Assembly: GCF_002895925.1 (NCBI RefSeq)
Contig: NZ_NWUO01000003.1
Coordinates: 124,001-188,000, forward strand
Length of the DNA: 64,000 nt
Source: Mixta theicola
Lineage (GTDB): Bacteria > Pseudomonadota > Gammaproteobacteria > Enterobacterales > Enterobacteriaceae
Direction of reading: 5' to 3'
The notes under the pieces were generated by a model, which worked only from the letters and a program-made list of their open reading frames with translations, was not told the DNA's origin and ran no database searches. A program made the translations under genes and the position numbers. Below are positions 27,954-38,016 of the stretch, piece by piece (within the stretch, counting starts at the first letter, position 1; the number at the start of each line of letters is the position of its first letter).

Positions 27954-29429
27954 ATGGATAATCAGTTTCTGCGTATTTTTACCCAGCGCAATGCAGCCAT
28001 CCTGCTCCTGCTGGGTTTTGCTTCCGGCCTTCCTCTTGCTCTTACTTCCGGTACGCTACAGGCGTGGATGACGGTAGAGGGCGTGGATCTTAAAACCATC
28101 GGCTTTTTCTCGCTGGTTGGACAAGCCTATGTTTTTAAGTTTCTCTGGTCCCCCCTGATGGATCGCTTTACGCCCTCTTTTCTGGGACGGCGTCGGGGCT
28201 GGCTATTGATTACGCAGCTTCTGCTGATCGGCGGCATTGCGCTGATGGGCTGTATGGAGCCTTCGCATCATCTGACCTTACTGGCCGCGCTGGCAGTGCT
28301 GGTCGCCTTCTGTTCCGCCTCGCAGGATATTGTATTTGATGCGTGGAAAACCGATATTTTGCCGCCGGAGGAACGCGGTAGCGGCGCGGCGATCACCGTA
28401 CTGGGCTATCGTTTGGCGATGCTGGTTTCGGGCGGGCTGGCGCTGTGGCTGGCGGATCGCTATTTAGGCTGGCAGGCGACATACTGGCTGATGGCGCTCA
28501 TGATGCTGCCCGGACTCATTGCCACCCTGCTGGCGCGGGAGCCGACCGACGTGGCTACCCGACCGCATACGCTGGAAGAAGCGGTCATGGCGCCGCTGCG
28601 TGACTTCTTTAACCGCAACAACGCCTGGCTTATGCTGTCGCTGATCGTCCTTTATAAGCTGGGAGATGCTTTCGCCGCCAGCCTGACGACCACTTTTCTT
28701 ATTCGCGGCGTCGGCTTTTCTGCCGGCGACGTCGGGCTGGTTAATAAATCGCTTGGGCTGCTGGCGACCATTATCGGCGCGCTGTATGGCGGAATGCTCA
28801 TGCAGCGCCTGAGTCTGTTTCGGGCGCTAATGCTGTTTGGCATGCTACAGGCCTTCTCTAATCTTGCCTGGTGGCTGCTTTCCGTTACGCCGCCCCATAT
28901 GTGGAGTATGGCCAGCGCGGTATTTGTGGAAAACCTGTGTGGCGGGATGGGCACCGCCGCCTTTGTCGCGTTGCTGATGAGCCTGTGCAACCGTTCGTTT
29001 TCCGCTACGCAGTTCGCTTTGCTGTCGGCGCTATCGGCAGTGGGCCGCGTTTATGTCGGTCCGGCGGCCGGTTGGCTGGTGGAGCTGTGGGGATGGCCAA
29101 CGTTTTACGCTTTTTCCGTGGTTGCCGCCCTACCCGGTCTGCTGCTGCTGGCAGCCAGCAAACAGAGCCTGCTGCAGTCGCAGGAGAGCCAGCCATTTAA
29201 CCCACGTCAGCACTGGCCTTCCGGCTATCGCTGGGCGCTGCGTCTGTTGGTGACAGGCGGCGCGCTGCTGGCGCTTTGGCTGTTAGCGCTGGCGCTTGGG
29301 GCCAGCGGATTGCTGAGGCTGCCGTCGCTGCTTCCTTTATTTAACGTCGGCTGTTTACTAATGTTGATCGGTATATTTACCGGTACGTTGCTGGACTATC
29401 TGGCGCAGCGCAAAACGTTATCCGCTTAA
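27954..29429 (+). CDS. ampG: AmpG, anhydromuropeptide permease
   Basis: This major facilitator family inner-membrane protein imports GlcNAc-anhydroMurNAc peptides for peptidoglycan recycling and beta-lactamase induction. Its 491 residues equal E. coli AmpG. The N-terminus MDNQFLRIFTQRNAAILLLLGFASGLPLALTSGTL (quoted in outline) enters TM1; about 14 hydrophobic segments follow. The motif DAWKTDILPPEERGSGAA lies in the loop after TM4. Start follows AGGAAAAAAGTC. No clear intrinsic terminator follows; a CCGGACGG / CCGTCCGG dyad at 29435-29462 lacks a T-run. Confidence 0.96.
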   Translation: MDNQFLRIFTQRNAAILLLLGFASGLPLALTSGTLQAWMTVEGVDLKTIGFFSLVGQAYVFKFLWSPLMDRFTPSFLGRRRGWLLITQLLLIGGIALMGCMEPSHHLTLLAALAVLVAFCSASQDIVFDAWKTDILPPEERGSGAAITVLGYRLAMLVSGGLALWLADRYLGWQATYWLMALMMLPGLIATLLAREPTDVATRPHTLEEAVMAPLRDFFNRNNAWLMLSLIVLYKLGDAFAASLTTTFLIRGVGFSAGDVGLVNKSLGLLATIIGALYGGMLMQRLSLFRALMLFGMLQAFSNLAWWLLSVTPPHMWSMASAVFVENLCGGMGTAAFVALLMSLCNRSFSATQFALLSALSAVGRVYVGPAAGWLVELWGWPTFYAFSVVAALPGLLLLAASKQSLLQSQESQPFNPRQHWPSGYRWALRLLVTGGALLALWLLALALGASGLLRLPSLLPLFNVGCLLMLIGIFTGTLLDYLAQRKTLSA

Positions 29430-29870
29430 TTAAGCCGGACGGTAAAAATAGTTTCCGTCCGGACTCAAAATAGTCCCCGGTGTTAAATTTTTTTACCTAC
29501 TAATTCCGCAAAAAAAAATTATCCGTCCGGTTTAACCAACAGCGTCTAATATTAAAAAACGGTGCGTAATTATTTATGTTTAATAATTATCACTCAAATG
29601 ATACAAATTTGTTAAACTGTTGAGGCCCGATTTCGTTTTTTAGAATCATCCTTTCATGTAACTCATTTGAGTCATCTTTTTTCGTTATATTAACTCAAGC
29701 GCCTGTCTCTATTAATATTCTGTCACTTTCTGCAACAGATGTGACACCCTTGGCAAAAGGTGTCAACACCCCGCTGACACGTTCTTAAGCTGGTTTACAC
29801 TGCATAAACCTTCCCGTAAAATGCCGCCACACTTAAACGACAATAGAGCCCTTGTCATTGAGGTCGTTAA
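29430..29870 (+). other. Upstream control region of cyoABCDE
   Basis: This 441-base AT-rich region has no gene. It holds a dyad after ampG (29435-29462), an AT-rich stretch around 29570-29640, a CTCATTTGAG repeat near 29662, and the cyo promoter at 29794-29822. Oxygen and iron regulators (ArcA, Fnr, Fur) act on cyo in E. coli, but I could not identify a site with confidence. Confidence 0.5.
29794..29822 (+). promoter_or_regulatory. Sigma-70 promoter of cyoABCDE
   Basis: -35 TTTACA, a 17-base spacer and -10 TAAAAT lie 49 bases upstream of the cyoA start. Confidence 0.7.
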
Positions 29871-30797
29871 ATGAGACTCAGGAAATACAATAAAAGTTTG
29901 GGGATTTTGTCATTAATTGCAGGCACTTTATTGTTAAGTGGCTGTGATAGTGCGTTGTTAGATCCCAAAGGACAGGTTGCAATGGAGCAACGTTCGCTGA
30001 TACTGACAGCCTTTGGCTTGATGTTGATCGTTGTTATACCTGCAATTCTGATGGCCGTGGTGTTCGCATGGAAATATCGTGCGTCCAACACGAATGCAAA
30101 ATATAGCCCTAACTGGTCACACTCCAATAAAGTGGAAGCGGTGGTCTGGACCGTTCCGATCCTGATCATTCTTTTCCTCGGCGTGCTGACCTGGAAATCA
30201 ACCCACGCGCTGGAACCTGGCAAACCGCTGGTTTCTGACGTGAAGCCGGTTGAGATCGATGTTATCGCTCTGGACTGGAAATGGTTGTTCATTTATCCGG
30301 AACAGGGTATTGCAACGGTTAATGAAATTGCATTCCCGGTAAATACTCCGGTGAACTTCAAGATCACCTCAAACTCCGTAATGAACTCCTTCTTCATTCC
30401 GACGCTCGGCAGCCAGATCTACGCGATGGCGGGGATGCAGACCAAACTGCACCTGATTGCTAACGAAGCGGGTACCTTTAAAGGCATCTCGTCTAACTTT
30501 AGCGGCCGTGGTTTCTCAGGAATGAAGTTTAACGCTATTGCGACTCCCGATCAGGCAAGCTTCGAGCAATGGGTAGCCAAAGCGAAACAGGCACCGAATA
30601 CCTTAACCACTATGGATGAGTTCGAGAAACTGGCTGCGCCAAGCGAAAATCATCCGGTTGAGTACTTCTCCAGTGCGAATCCTGAATTGTTCAAGCAGGT
30701 TATTGATAAATTCATGACGAACCACGGGAAGATGGACATGTCAGGTCATGAAGGCATGGACATGAGTGAAGCCTCTCACGCGGGAGCCGAGGAATAA
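29871..30797 (+). CDS. cyoA: CyoA, subunit II of cytochrome bo3 ubiquinol oxidase
   Basis: The 308-residue lipoprotein subunit has signal sequence and lipobox LLLSGC (Cys25), two membrane helices (about residues 45-67 and 90-110), then a periplasmic cupredoxin domain. As in other quinol oxidases the CuA cysteines of cytochrome c oxidases are absent. The C-terminal tail is His/Met-rich ([16 protein letters not shown]), longer than typical and possibly metal-binding. Start follows GAGG. First gene of the cyo operon; cyoB starts 4 bases after the stop. Confidence 0.97.
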   Translation: MRLRKYNKSLGILSLIAGTLLLSGCDSALLDPKGQVAMEQRSLILTAFGLMLIVVIPAILMAVVFAWKYRASNTNAKYSPNWSHSNKVEAVVWTVPILIILFLGVLTWKSTHALEPGKPLVSDVKPVEIDVIALDWKWLFIYPEQGIATVNEIAFPVNTPVNFKITSNSVMNSFFIPTLGSQIYAMAGMQTKLHLIANEAGTFKGISSNFSGRGFSGMKFNAIATPDQASFEQWVAKAKQAPNTLTTMDEFEKLAAPSENHPVEYFSSANPELFKQVIDKFMTNHGKMDMSGHEGMDMSEASHAGAEE

Positions 30798-30801
30798 TAC
30801 G

Positions 30802-32784
30802 ATGTTCGGAAAATTAACACTGGATGCAGTGCCGTACCATGAGCCAATTATCATGGTTACGGTGGCCGCCATCATTCTTGGTGGTCTGGCCCTTGTCGCT
30901 GCGCTGACTTACTTTGGTAAGTGGAAATACTTGTGGTCAGAATGGCTGACGTCAGTCGACCACAAAAAACTGGGTATCATGTATGTGATCCTGGCATTTG
31001 TCATGCTGGTGCGTGGCTTTGCGGATGCCATCATGATGCGCGGCCAGCAGATGTTGGCCTCTGCCGGGGAAGCGGGCTTCCTGCCTCCTCATCACTACGA
31101 CCAGATCTTTACCGCCCACGGCGTGATTATGATCTTCTTCGTAGCGATGCCGTTCGTTGTTGGTCTGATGAACATCGCTGTTCCTCTGCAGATCGGCGCG
31201 CGCGACGTGGCGTTCCCTTTCCTTAATAACCTGAGTTTCTGGTTCACGGCCGTTGGTGTGATCCTGGTTAACCTGTCTCTGGGCTTGGGTGAGTTTGCTC
31301 AGACCGGTTGGCTGGCCTATCCGCCGCTGTCAGGCGCTGAATACAGTCCGGGCGTTGGGGTAGATTACTGGATCTGGAGTCTGCAGCTTTCCGGTATCGG
31401 TACGACATTAACGGGTATTAACTTCTTCGTTACTATCCTGAAAATGCGTGCGCCGGGCATGACCATGTTCAAAATGCCGGTTTTCACCTGGGCATCGCTG
31501 TGTACTAACGTCCTGATCATCGCCGCGTTCCCGGTACTGACCGTTACGCTGGCGCTGCTGACCCTTGACCGTTATCTGGGCTTCCATTTCTTTACCAATG
31601 ATATGGGTGGCAACATGATGATGTATGTCAACCTGATCTGGGTATGGGGCCATCCGGAAGTTTATATTCTGGTTCTGCCGGTCTTCGGCGTGTTCTCAGA
31701 AGTTGTTGCTACGTTCTCGAAAAAACGCCTGTTTGGTTATACCTCACTGGTATGGGCAACGGTTGTTATTACCATTCTGTCCTTTATCGTTTGGCTGCAC
31801 CACTTCTTCACCATGGGTGCAGGCGCGAACGTTAACGCCTTCTTCGGCATTATGACGATGATTATCGCCATCCCGACCGGCGTTAAGATCTTTAACTGGC
31901 TGTTCACCATGTACCAGGGCCGCATTCAGATGCACTCTGCCATGCTGTGGACCGTAGGCTTCCTGGTCACCTTCTCTGTAGGTGGTATGACCGGTGTGCT
32001 GCTGGCGGTTCCGGGTGCTGACTTCGTGCTGCACAACAGTCTGTTCCTGATCGCGCACTTCCATAACGTCATCATCGGTGGTGTGGTATTCGGTTGTATG
32101 GCCGGTGTGACCTACTGGTTCCCGAAAGCATTTGGTTTCACCCTGAACGAAACCTGGGGTAAACGCGCTTTCTGGTTCTGGATTATCGGCTTCTTCACCG
32201 CCTTTATGCCGCTGTACGCGCTGGGCTTTATGGGTATGACCCGTCGTCTGAGCCAGGACATCGATCCGCAGTTCCATTCTCTGCTGGTTGTTGCCGCTGT
32301 AGGTGCTGGCCTGATTGGTCTGGGTATCATTAGCCAGATAATCATGTTCTGGGTTTCTATCCGCGATCGTCATCTGAACCGCGATCTGACGGGTGACCCG
32401 TGGGGTGGCCGTACGCTGGAGTGGTCTACTTCTTCTCCGCCGCCGTTCTATAACTTCGCAGTGGTTCCGCACATCAATGAGCGTGATGCCTTCTGGGAAA
32501 TGAAAGAAAAAGGCGAAGCGTATAAGCAACCTGCTCATTACGAAGAGATCCATATGCCGAAAAACAGCGGCGCGGGCCTGATTATCGCCCTGTTCGCTAC
32601 CCTCTTTGGTTTCGCTGCCATCTGGCATATCTGGTGGCTGATGGGTCTGTCCTTCGTGGCGATGATTGTTAGCTGGATCGTTAAAAGCTTCGATGAAGAC
32701 GTTGATTACTACGTTCCGGTCAAAGAGATCGAAGCAATTGAGAATCAGCACTTCAAAGATATCAGCAAAGCAGGTCTGAAATAA
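30802..32784 (+). CDS. cyoB: CyoB, subunit I of cytochrome bo3 ubiquinol oxidase
   Basis: The catalytic, proton-pumping subunit has 660 residues and about 15 membrane helices. It carries the heme-copper ligands: His in [11 protein letters not shown] (low-spin heme), [10 protein letters not shown] (CuB His with the cross-linked Tyr), WLHHFFTMG (two CuB His) and [11 protein letters not shown] (heme o and heme b ligands). The start [10 protein letters not shown] at 30802 is chosen over an ATG inside the cyoA tail (30766). Its stop overlaps the cyoC start by one base (TAATG), indicating tight coupling. Confidence 0.98.
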   Translation: MFGKLTLDAVPYHEPIIMVTVAAIILGGLALVAALTYFGKWKYLWSEWLTSVDHKKLGIMYVILAFVMLVRGFADAIMMRGQQMLASAGEAGFLPPHHYDQIFTAHGVIMIFFVAMPFVVGLMNIAVPLQIGARDVAFPFLNNLSFWFTAVGVILVNLSLGLGEFAQTGWLAYPPLSGAEYSPGVGVDYWIWSLQLSGIGTTLTGINFFVTILKMRAPGMTMFKMPVFTWASLCTNVLIIAAFPVLTVTLALLTLDRYLGFHFFTNDMGGNMMMYVNLIWVWGHPEVYILVLPVFGVFSEVVATFSKKRLFGYTSLVWATVVITILSFIVWLHHFFTMGAGANVNAFFGIMTMIIAIPTGVKIFNWLFTMYQGRIQMHSAMLWTVGFLVTFSVGGMTGVLLAVPGADFVLHNSLFLIAHFHNVIIGGVVFGCMAGVTYWFPKAFGFTLNETWGKRAFWFWIIGFFTAFMPLYALGFMGMTRRLSQDIDPQFHSLLVVAAVGAGLIGLGIISQIIMFWVSIRDRHLNRDLTGDPWGGRTLEWSTSSPPPFYNFAVVPHINERDAFWEMKEKGEAYKQPAHYEEIHMPKNSGAGLIIALFATLFGFAAIWHIWWLMGLSFVAMIVSWIVKSFDEDVDYYVPVKEIEAIENQHFKDISKAGLK

Positions 32785-33395
32785 TGGCACAAACACTGTC
32801 TAAACAGCACGACGCCCATGCGGAGCATGGGCATCACGATGCGGGAGCCAATAAGGTTTTTGGCTTCTGGATCTACCTGATGAGCGACTGCATTATCTTC
32901 GCAACGTTGTTTGCGACCTATGCAGTCATGGTCAATAACACTGCCGGTGGACCGGCAGGTAAAGACATTTTCGAACTGCCGTTCGTACTGGTCGAAACCG
33001 CCCTGCTGCTGTTGAGCTCCATTACTTACGGTATGGCCGTTATCGGCATGAACAACGGCCGCAAAGGTGCGGTTAACCGCTGGCTGGCGCTGACGTTCCT
33101 GTTCGGTCTTGGCTTTATCGGGATGGAACTCTATGAATTCCATCATCTGATCGAAGAAGGCTTCGGCCCGAATCGCAGCGGCTTCCTGTCCGGCTTCTTT
33201 ACGCTGGTCGGTACTCACGGTCTGCACGTGACTTCCGGTCTGATTTGGATGCTGGTTCTGATGTTCCAGATCGCTAAAAATGGTCTGACTGCGACTAACC
33301 GCGCTCGCGTTATGTGTCTGAGTCTGTTCTGGCACTTCCTCGATGTGGTATGGATCTGCGTATTTACCGTTGTCTATCTGATGGGAGCCATGTAA
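32784..33395 (+). CDS. cyoC: CyoC, subunit III of cytochrome bo3 ubiquinol oxidase
   Basis: The 203-residue membrane protein has five predicted helices and no cofactors. The His-rich N-terminus ([18 protein letters not shown]) precedes [18 protein letters not shown], the family signature. Helix motifs [20 protein letters not shown] and [12 protein letters not shown] are conserved. It begins at the TAATG overlap with cyoB and ends at a TAATG overlap with cyoD. Confidence 0.97.
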   Translation: MAQTLSKQHDAHAEHGHHDAGANKVFGFWIYLMSDCIIFATLFATYAVMVNNTAGGPAGKDIFELPFVLVETALLLLSSITYGMAVIGMNNGRKGAVNRWLALTFLFGLGFIGMELYEFHHLIEEGFGPNRSGFLSGFFTLVGTHGLHVTSGLIWMLVLMFQIAKNGLTATNRARVMCLSLFWHFLDVVWICVFTVVYLMGAM

Positions 33396-33727
33396 TGAGT
33401 CATTCTGTTAACGAACATGGCGCATCTCACGGTAGCGTGAAGTCGTACATGATTGGCTTCATCCTCTCTATCATCCTGACGGCTATTCCGTTCTGGATGG
33501 TAATGGATGGCGGCGCTTCGCATGGCACAATTCTCAGCGTGGTTCTGGTGTGTGCGGTAGTTCAGGTGCTGGTTCACCTGGTCTACTTCTTGCACCTTGA
33601 TACCAAATCTGAAGGCGGCTGGAACTTTGTGGCGATTATCTTCTCCGCCATAATTATTCTGATTGTCGTCGTCGGCTCGCTGTGGATCATGTGGAACCTC
33701 AACTACAACATGATGATGCCCCACTAA
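33395..33727 (+). CDS. cyoD: CyoD, subunit IV of cytochrome bo3 ubiquinol oxidase
   Basis: This small accessory subunit has 110 residues and three membrane helices. It starts [19 protein letters not shown] at the one-base overlap with cyoC; the in-frame ATG at 33314 inside cyoC is rejected. The conserved segment [19 protein letters not shown] lies between helices two and three. It is thought to help assemble the CuB site in subunit I. cyoE follows after 13 bases. Confidence 0.96.
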   Translation: MSHSVNEHGASHGSVKSYMIGFILSIILTAIPFWMVMDGGASHGTILSVVLVCAVVQVLVHLVYFLHLDTKSEGGWNFVAIIFSAIIILIVVVGSLWIMWNLNYNMMMPH

Positions 33728-33740
33728 AGAGTCGCTCGTA

Positions 33741-34628
33741 ATGATTAAGCAATACCTGCAAGTAACAAAACCAGGAATTATTTTCGGGAATTTAATTTCT
33801 GTTATCGGGGGTTTTCTGCTGGCTTCGAAAGGCAGTATCGATTACACCCTGTTTCTCACCGCCCTGGTTGGTGTCTCACTGGTGGTCGCATCAGGTTGTG
33901 TTTATAACAACTTTATCGACCGCGACATCGACAGAAAAATGGAGAGAACCAAGAATCGAGTGCTGGTAAAAGGCCTCATCTCTGTGAAAGTAACCCTGGT
34001 TTATGCAACCGCATTAGGTATTGCTGGCTTTGCGTTGCTGTATTTCGGAGCAAACCCGCTGGCCATGTGGCTGGCGGTCATGGGCTTCGTGGTATACGTC
34101 GGCATTTACAGCCTCTATATGAAGCGTAAATCAGTCTACGGTACGCTGATTGGTAGTCTGTCCGGCGCTGCGCCGCCGGTCATTGGCTACTGCGCAGTGA
34201 CTAACGAGTTTGATGCTGGCGCGCTGATCCTGTTGGCTATCTTTAGCCTGTGGCAGATGCCGCATTCCTATGCGATTGCTATCTTCCGCTTTAAAGATTA
34301 CCAGGCGGCGAATATCCCGGTTCTGCCGGTAGTGAAAGGGATCTCCGTGGCAAAAAATCATATTACGCTCTATATTCTGGCGTTTATGATTGCCACGCTG
34401 ATGCTGACGCTGGGCGGCTACGCTGGCTACAAATATCTGGTGGTTGCGGCGGCAGTAAGCGTTTGGTGGCTGGGCATGGCGCTTTCAGGTTACAAAACGT
34501 CAAACGATCGCGTTTGGGCTCGTAAACTGTTTGTGTTCTCCATCGTCGCTATCACGGCGCTAAGCGTGATGATGTCGGTCGACTTTATGGCGCCGGCGTC
34601 GCAGAATCTGCTAACTTACGTACGCTAA
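33741..34628 (+). CDS. cyoE: CyoE, protoheme IX farnesyltransferase (heme O synthase)
   Basis: This UbiA-family membrane prenyltransferase adds a farnesyl group to heme B, making heme O for CyoB. Its 295 residues have about nine helices. The Asp-rich motif [18 protein letters not shown] (about residues 55-72) and the second conserved loop [20 protein letters not shown] are visible. The farnesyl donor comes from IspA, also in this window. It is the last gene of the operon, followed by a strong terminator. Confidence 0.97.
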   Translation: MIKQYLQVTKPGIIFGNLISVIGGFLLASKGSIDYTLFLTALVGVSLVVASGCVYNNFIDRDIDRKMERTKNRVLVKGLISVKVTLVYATALGIAGFALLYFGANPLAMWLAVMGFVVYVGIYSLYMKRKSVYGTLIGSLSGAAPPVIGYCAVTNEFDAGALILLAIFSLWQMPHSYAIAIFRFKDYQAANIPVLPVVKGISVAKNHITLYILAFMIATLMLTLGGYAGYKYLVVAAAVSVWWLGMALSGYKTSNDRVWARKLFVFSIVAITALSVMMSVDFMAPASQNLLTYVR

Positions 34629-34645
34629 TCGTAAGCAATATCACT

Positions 34646-34674
34646 AAGGGCGCTTATTGCGCCCTTTCTTTTTG
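34646..34674 (+). terminator. Terminator of cyoABCDE
   Basis: An 8-bp stem (AAGGGCGC / GCGCCCTT) with TTATT loop is followed by TCTTTTTG, 18 bases after the cyoE stop. Confidence 0.92.
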
Positions 34675-34754
34675 TTACGACTGCTTAAACACTTCCGTTT
34701 TACCCGCCCTGCCCTGCTCCTTAAAATAGTGTCAGTGATAATACTGAGGTTGCA

Positions 34755-36119
34755 ATGAACGATAACAAAATGACACAGGTTGAGCTGCGCGCGACCTGGG
34801 GTTTAGGCACCGTATTCTCTTTGCGTATGTTGGGCATGTTTATGGTTTTGCCGGTGCTGACCACGTACGGCATGGCTTTACAGGGTGCAAGCGAAGCGCT
34901 CATTGGTTTGGCGATTGGTATTTATGGGCTGGCTCAGGCTATTTTCCAGATACCTTTTGGCCTGCTTTCCGATCGTATTGGCCGTAAACCGTTAATTGTC
35001 GGCGGCCTGCTGGTTTTTGTGCTCGGCAGCATCATTGCGGCCAGCACCACCTCGATTTGGGGTGTCATCCTTGGCCGCGCCCTGCAGGGCTCCGGGGCGA
35101 TTGCCGCCGCCGTTATGGCGCTGCTCTCTGACCTTACGCGTGAGCAGAACCGCACCAAAGCGATGGCGTTTATCGGCATCAGCTTTGGCGTGACGTTTGC
35201 TATTGCGATGGTGCTGGGCCCGATAATTACCCATGCGCTCGGCCTGCACGCGCTGTTCTGGATGATCGCCATCCTGGCCAGCTGCGGTATTGTGATTACG
35301 CTGCTGATCGTGCCTAACGCTCCGCACCATGTACTGAATCGCGAATCGGGCATGGTAAAAGGCAGCATTCGCGAAGTGCTGATGCAGCCGCGCCTGTTGA
35401 AGTTGAATATCGGCATTCTCTGCCTGCATATTCTGCTGATGTCGAGCTTCGTTGCCCTGCCCGGCCAGTTTGAACAGGCGGGTTTCCCGGCGGAGCAGCA
35501 CTGGAAGGTTTACCTGATCACCATGCTGGTGGCGTTTGTTGGCGTGGTGCCCTTTATCATCTATGCCGAAGTTAAGCGCCGCATGAAGCGGGTATTTATC
35601 TGCTGCGTCGCGTTGATTTTAATCGCCGAGATTGTTCTGTGGGGCGCCGGCAATCATTTTTGGACGCTGGTCGTTGGCGTGCAGCTATTTTTCCTCGCCT
35701 TTAATCTGATGGAGGCCATTCTGCCTTCGTTAATCAGTAAAGAATCACCTGCCGGTTATAAAGGCACGGCGATGGGCATTTACTCCACCAGTCAGTTTTT
35801 AGGCGTGGCGATAGGCGGCAGCATGGGCGGCTGGGTGTTCGATCGCTTTGATGCGCAAACGGTATTTCTGCTGGGCGCCATTGTCGCTACGCTGTGGCTG
35901 CTGCTCAGCAGCACCATGCAGGAGCCGCCCTATGTCAGCAGCCTGCGCATCGTACTGGATGATAATGCGCTGAACAATCCGCGCCTTGAACAGCAGCTCA
36001 AAGCGCAGCGCGGCGTCTCTTCCGTGTTTATCGTGCCTGAAGAGCGCAGCGCCTATATCAAAATTGACAGTAAGGTTACCAGCCGGGTTGAGCTGGAGGC
36101 GCTGATAGCCAGCGCATAA
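34755..36119 (+). CDS. yajR: YajR, major facilitator transporter with C-terminal ferredoxin-like domain
   Basis: The 454-residue inner-membrane protein has 12 predicted helices and the MFS motif A (GLLSDRIGRKPLIVGG). A soluble C-terminal domain of about 65 residues follows (SLRIVLDDNALNN... to ...VELEALIASA), the YAM domain of YajR. The family is presumed to be proton-coupled drug or solute exporters; the substrate is unknown. Start at 34755 follows TGAGGTTGCA. Gene position between cyoE and yajQ is as in E. coli. Confidence 0.95.
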   Translation: MNDNKMTQVELRATWGLGTVFSLRMLGMFMVLPVLTTYGMALQGASEALIGLAIGIYGLAQAIFQIPFGLLSDRIGRKPLIVGGLLVFVLGSIIAASTTSIWGVILGRALQGSGAIAAAVMALLSDLTREQNRTKAMAFIGISFGVTFAIAMVLGPIITHALGLHALFWMIAILASCGIVITLLIVPNAPHHVLNRESGMVKGSIREVLMQPRLLKLNIGILCLHILLMSSFVALPGQFEQAGFPAEQHWKVYLITMLVAFVGVVPFIIYAEVKRRMKRVFICCVALILIAEIVLWGAGNHFWTLVVGVQLFFLAFNLMEAILPSLISKESPAGYKGTAMGIYSTSQFLGVAIGGSMGGWVFDRFDAQTVFLLGAIVATLWLLLSSTMQEPPYVSSLRIVLDDNALNNPRLEQQLKAQRGVSSVFIVPEERSAYIKIDSKVTSRVELEALIASA

Positions 36120-36200
36120 GGGTTCGCCACTCGCCGCCAGGCTGCGCATCAACCAAAACCGGGCCGTTCGCGGCCTTTGAATTCGGATATGGTGCCCGCT

Positions 36201-36306
36201 CAGGAAGGCCGGTCCGATCGTAAAGACGCAAAAAACGTCATCCCTGACAGCTCGGCCCGCGGCGTCCCTGCCGCGGGACGCTTTACTCTTCTGCCCGGCC
36301 TTCCTG
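36201..36306. repeat. Long inverted repeat with nested GC-rich hairpins
   Basis: CAGGAAGGCCGG (36201-36212) and its exact complement CCGGCCTTCCTG (36295-36306) flank 82 bases. Inside are a small GACG / CGTC hairpin (36225-36239) and a strong CCCGCGGC / GCCGCGGG hairpin (36256-36277). The latter competes with an alternative GCGTCCC / GGGACGC pairing. It lies between yajR and yajQ and could be a terminator complex, a small RNA or a mobile intergenic repeat; none is shown. Confidence 0.65.
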
Positions 36307-36476
36307 CGCCTCAACGCCGGTGATGTTTGCGGGCCGTATTTAGCGGTCTTGCTTACCGATATGGCGTAATCGAACAGATCAATTTCCCGGCCTCCCTGCG
36401 CCGCAAACGTCGGTGATGTTTACAGGCCGTATTTAGCGGCCTTGCTTACCGATACGCCGCTATCGAATAAATCAAT
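36294..36476. repeat. Tandem pair of about 90-bp imperfect repeats
   Basis: Two units (36294-36383 and 36386-36476, offset 92-93) share long blocks: CCCGGCCT, GGTGATGTTT, GGCCGTATTTAGCGG, CTTGCTTACCGATA and ATCAAT. Unit 2 reaches 5 bases into the last codons of yajQ. On the minus strand both can be read in the same frame as an IDLFD...SVSK.AKYG peptide, but unit 2 has a stop there. I do not regard this as coding. Confidence 0.8.
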
Positions 36477-36963
36477 CGCGGAAGTTTTTGAACTGGAACG
36501 GCTGCCCCAGATTGCCGCCGCGCACCAGCGCAATAGCGCCTTGCAGATCGTCGCGAGACTTACCGTTAACGCGCACTTCTTCCCCCTGAATTTGCGCCTG
36601 AACTTTAATCTTGCTGTCCTTGATAAGCTTAACGATCTTCTTCGCCATATCGGTCTCAATGCCCTGCTTCAGCTTCGCATCCAGGCTCCAGCTCTTTCCG
36701 CTATGCTCGATCTGCTCCGGAACTTCCAGCGCTGCGCCTTCAATACCGCGCTTAAGCAGCTTTTCACGCAAAATATCTACCAGCTGTTTAACCTGGAAAT
36801 CGGACTCGGTGGTGATTTTAATCGTCTGCGCTTTTTCATTCAGTTCAATGCTGGCGCTGACGTTACGAAAATCGAAGCGGGTTGACAGCTCGCGGTTGGC
36901 GTTTTCTACGGCGTTTCTTACTTCCTGCATGTCGATTTCTGAAACGATATCGAAAGATGGCAT
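36472..36963 (-). CDS. yajQ: YajQ family nucleotide-binding protein
   Basis: The 163-residue cytosolic protein has two ferredoxin-like lobes. Homologues bind nucleic acids and, in Xanthomonas, cyclic di-GMP. The start [22 protein letters not shown] is conserved; the in-frame extension to 37050 has no ribosome-binding site. The C-terminus [11 protein letters not shown] is the family ending. The stop codon lies at the edge of the tandem repeat. It is divergent from panE with 132 bases between. Confidence 0.95.
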   Translation of the reverse strand: MPSFDIVSEIDMQEVRNAVENANRELSTRFDFRNVSASIELNEKAQTIKITTESDFQVKQLVDILREKLLKRGIEGAALEVPEQIEHSGKSWSLDAKLKQGIETDMAKKIVKLIKDSKIKVQAQIQGEEVRVNGKSRDDLQGAIALVRGGNLGQPFQFKNFRD

Positions 36964-37095
36964 AATTTTTTCTCCAGACTCGAAAGTGACAGGCATAATA
37001 CCTGCTTGTGCATGGCAAGGAAAATAGCCCTTAGGCATAGCTATACTCAATTAACTCGCCGGTAAGGCTCTGAAAACGCGCCTGCGGGAGGACGC

Positions 37096-38016
37096 ATGAA
37101 AATTACGGTACTCGGCTGCGGCGCGCTCGGCCAGCTCTGGCTGGCGGCGCTCGATCGGCAGGGACATGAAGTACAGGGTTGGCTCCGCGTTCCACAACCC
37201 TGGTGTTCGGTTAACGTTATTAATACGGACGGATCGGTGGTGAATAAAACCTTTATTGCCAACGATCCGCTGTTTCTCAGCCAGTGCGATCTGCTGCTGG
37301 TCACGGTCAAAGCCTGGCAGGTTTCCGGCGCGGTCAAAAACCTGCAAAGCCTGCTGCCGCCTGATTGCCCGATTCTGCTGCTGCATAACGGTATGGGCAC
37401 GCTGGAAGAGCTGAAAGGTTTAACGCAGCCGTTATTGCGCGGGGTAACCACCCATGCGGCAAAACAGGACGGCACGGTAATCCTGCACGTTGCCGGCGGC
37501 ATTACGCATATCGGGCCGGGCTCAGCCGACAGCGCGGCGTTAAGTGAGCTGGCAGTGACGCTGCATCAGGCGCTGCCGGACGTCGCCTGGCATACCAATG
37601 TTTTATCCGCCTGCTGGCAAAAACTGGCCGTTAACTGTGTTATCAATCCCCTCAGCGCGCTACATGGCTGCTTAAACGGCGAGCTGATCGCCTGGCCGGA
37701 GCAAATTACCCTGCTGTGTGAAGAGGTTGCGGCGGTGATGACGCGGGAAGGTCTGCATACCAGCGCGGATCAGCTGCAGGAATATATTTATACCGTGATC
37801 GCCAGCACAGCACTAAACGTCTCGTCGATGCTGCAGGATATTCGTTCCCAGCGCCGCACTGAGATTGAATATATTACCGGCTATCTGCTGCAGCGGGCGC
37901 GGGCGCAGGGGATCGCCGTACCGGAAAATGCCCGGCTGTATGAACTGATTAAGCGTAAGGAACAAGATTATGAACGCGAACGTATCGGTGCTGGTCTGCC
38001 TGGCACATGGCACTGA
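37096..38016 (+). CDS. panE: PanE, 2-dehydropantoate 2-reductase
   Basis: This NADPH-dependent enzyme reduces ketopantoate to pantoate for coenzyme A synthesis. It has 306 residues. The Rossmann motif GCGALGQLW starts at residue 7. The catalytic lysine lies in [16 protein letters not shown] (about residue 176), and the second conserved segment is [20 protein letters not shown], with the substrate-binding Glu. Start follows GGGAGGACGC. Its 3' end overlaps the yajL start by 47 bases, so the two are translationally linked. Confidence 0.96.
   Translation: MKITVLGCGALGQLWLAALDRQGHEVQGWLRVPQPWCSVNVINTDGSVVNKTFIANDPLFLSQCDLLLVTVKAWQVSGAVKNLQSLLPPDCPILLLHNGMGTLEELKGLTQPLLRGVTTHAAKQDGTVILHVAGGITHIGPGSADSAALSELAVTLHQALPDVAWHTNVLSACWQKLAVNCVINPLSALHGCLNGELIAWPEQITLLCEEVAAVMTREGLHTSADQLQEYIYTVIASTALNVSSMLQDIRSQRRTEIEYITGYLLQRARAQGIAVPENARLYELIKRKEQDYERERIGAGLPGTWH

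Noticed and set aside
29611-29623. ArcA-type direct repeat upstream of cyoA (GTTAA ... GTTGA)
   Set aside because: The two half sites are 8 bases apart, not the about 11-base spacing of ArcA boxes, so it was not listed as a site.
31744-32796. A 350-codon open frame on the strand opposite cyoB
   Set aside because: It is fully antisense to cyoB, is His/Gln/Arg-rich as expected of a shadow frame, has no ribosome-binding site and no recognisable domain.
36256-36281. Intrinsic terminator of yajR
   Set aside because: The hairpin is strong but is followed by ACGCTTTACTC rather than a T-run, and alternative pairing exists, so it is recorded only as part of a structured repeat.
36420-36659. An 80-codon minus-strand frame ending in [18 protein letters not shown]
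   Set aside because: It overlaps yajQ in a different frame and owes its end to the tandem repeat. Both repeat units can be read this way, but there is no start signal and unit 2 has a stop.
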